From NCBI RefSeq assembly GCF_047663525.1, contig NC_092588.1:50151501-50215500 (forward strand): 64,000 nucleotides of DNA, written 5' to 3'. This document shows, piece by piece, positions 62,401-64,000 of this stretch. The notes beneath the pieces were generated by a model. It had not been told where the DNA came from. It did not search any database and saw only the letters and a program-made list of their open reading frames with translations. This stretch comes from Anas platyrhynchos. Its lineage: Eukaryota > Chordata > Aves > Anseriformes > Anatidae. A program made the translations under genes and the position numbers. Position 1 is the first letter of the stretch. Each line of letters opens with the position of its first letter.

Positions 62401-64000
62401 TAAAAGGATCATCGTCATCTCATGTTGTAACTCAGCTATTGATAAACATAGCGCTAATATTGCTGACACCAACACAGTCCAGCTGGCCCTGAGTCAGAAT
62501 CAAGAGAGGTTATAAACTGAATTAATTTTTTTTTAAAGTATATACTAATTTAAAAGTATTTTTCACTGGCATACATAACTTCTGTTCCAGAGAAAAATAA
62601 TAATAAAAAAAAGATGCTCATCTACCTTTTATAACCTACAGCACTGCTAACGTATGCTATTTTCTTCATGCAGTAGACATCAGATAGGAGCAGTAGTGCC
62701 CCAACATTTGGCCCAACAATTCTCTGCTCAAGAAATAAGTAGATTAAGACAGTTCCTCCTCAGATCAAATATTGCTCTGTTAAGACTGAGTTAGCTCAAA
62801 AGTTCTGTGGGATATGGAACTCTTCTGTTGCTTAACTGAACAAACTAGACCATAAATCAAATACCTTTTCCACATTTTACAGAGCAGGACACAGCCAGCC
62901 AGCTTACCATTTGACAAAAGAATACCAAGCACATGCTTTAGGATCCCAGATGAAATAGGTGATTAGAGAAAAATAGATGTGCATACATTTATCTAAGAAC
63001 TGGTAAAAGGGGGAACTTCAAGATTCATTATTAAATAATTCTGCTAGAGGCAATATAAAGCTCCATATGGTTCCCATCACTGACACTTACATGGAGTCAA
63101 GTCTATTGACTGTGATTTAAATTAGATTTTGCACCTGCATTAATTATGTAATTACATATTTTGATTTAATTTTGCTAATGTTTAGGGCATGTTTCATAGA
63201 TTATTTCATGCAATGAAATTGTTGGCAAACATTCACCTCTATGCAGAGGCCTTGGGGTCCTCCATGATCTCATTCCAATAAGCACATAATCATGTATAAA
63301 ATAATAATCATCACAACAGACTGCTCAAGGTAGGATTACAGAAATATCAAGGTTCTGAAGTGAACTTCCCAGGTTAACAGGTGGGAAGCACTAAATCAGC
63401 TGTATCTCCCCCTTTCTGGCATGTCTGAGTTGGGCTGAGGCAGTCCAGAATGAAGGTCAGGGTCTTCTCCAATGCCTGGCTGAGTTCCAACTCCTGCTTT
63501 TGAATCTGAGATTTGTAATGCAAAGAGATTAATTGGCACTCTGGGAATTGTGGTTCTGAGGGTGCCAGAGGCAAAGGAAGGGAGGGAGGGACAAGAGGTA
63601 AACAAAATAAGAGGGAAGAAAAAAGAAAACTGGAGCAGGAAGCAAGAGAGGCAAAAGGGACTTGGTGACAGCTCTGCAAGAAGATCTTGAAGAAAGGCAG
63701 ACGGGGATTGCTCTGCTGCAGCTGGAAGCATGACGCATCATCGCAGTAATAAAATCTGCTCTCTTTGTTCCTTTTTGAATGTGATGCTCCAGTTGTAAGC
63801 GCTGAACAGATAGTCAATTAGTGTGTGTAGGAGAAAGGAAAATGGATGTGACGTGACCAACCTTAGCTGCCACATCCAAGTGATGAAATTCAAGCCCAAA
63901 AGAAGCCCCGTCCTGTTACCTAACAGAACTGCAATTCTGCTAAGGGTAAGAGGCAATGCATTGTGGTGCTGCACTGTGGCGTTGTGCACTTCCCCTACCT
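59497..64000 (-). other. RAB31: RAB31 last intron (partial)
   Basis: No further RAB31 coding exon was found here; in particular no stretch encoding the ETSAK guanine-binding motif or the EELFQ segment that precedes the tail. It holds the (GGTT)n repeat and AT-rich DNA. A purine-rich patch at about 63570-63670 is simple sequence. Confidence 0.8.
61896..61916 (+). repeat. (GGTT)n microsatellite
   Basis: Five GGTT units flanked by T runs, in the RAB31 intron. Confidence 0.9.

Noticed and set aside
63374..63817. 147-codon minus-strand frame near the right edge
   Set aside because: Serine/leucine/phenylalanine-rich reading of a purine tract. It is not a RAB31 exon: no Rab motif, no splice fit.
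59497..64000. Search for a further RAB31 exon
   Set aside because: No stretch encodes the ETSAK or EELFQGI segments expected just before the last exon, so it must lie beyond the window.
1..64000. tRNA, rRNA and CRISPR features
   Set aside because: No B-box (GGTTCGANTCC) with a matching cloverleaf, no rRNA core sequence and no regularly spaced palindromic repeats were seen.

Overview
This is a vertebrate nuclear window, almost certainly from a bird. The evidence is CR1-type LINE fragments in both orientations, compact AT-rich introns, and two recognisable genes, VAPA and RAB31, in the tandem order known from human 18p11. Both lie on the minus strand. No bacterial, viral or plasmid content is visible.

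Layout. Positions 1-8264 are gene-free DNA downstream of VAPA, with a CTCF-like site near 3740. VAPA occupies about 8265 to 39990 on the minus strand: a long candidate 3'UTR, then six constitutive coding exons (11789-11947, 12907-13083, 16520-16600, 18235-18338, 23491-23643, 39663-39738). Together they encode a complete 249-residue ER membrane protein with an MSP domain, a linker with a coiled coil, and a C-terminal anchor. All splice sites and phases agree. A possible extra 198-bp phase-0 cassette exon lies at 14485-14682, in the intron where the mammalian long VAPA isoform carries its extra exon. The VAPA promoter is a CpG island (about 39280-40130) with an NRF1 palindrome and two inverted ZNF143/Staf sites flanking a GC box.

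Positions 40130-55144 are intergenic and hold CR1 pieces, an older CR1/L3-like LINE fragment and microsatellites. The last coding exon of RAB31 (59399-59496), ending in the double-cysteine prenylation signal, is followed by a candidate 3'UTR of up to 4.25 kb. The rest of the window (59497-64000) is RAB31 intron; its other exons lie beyond the right edge.

VAPA tethers the ER to other membranes through FFAT-motif ligands, and RAB31 is a trans-Golgi/endosomal Rab GTPase. Both act in membrane traffic, but nothing here shows co-regulation beyond their tandem position. I found no clearly new biological system. The candidate VAPA cassette exon and the inverted ZNF143 pair most deserve a check.
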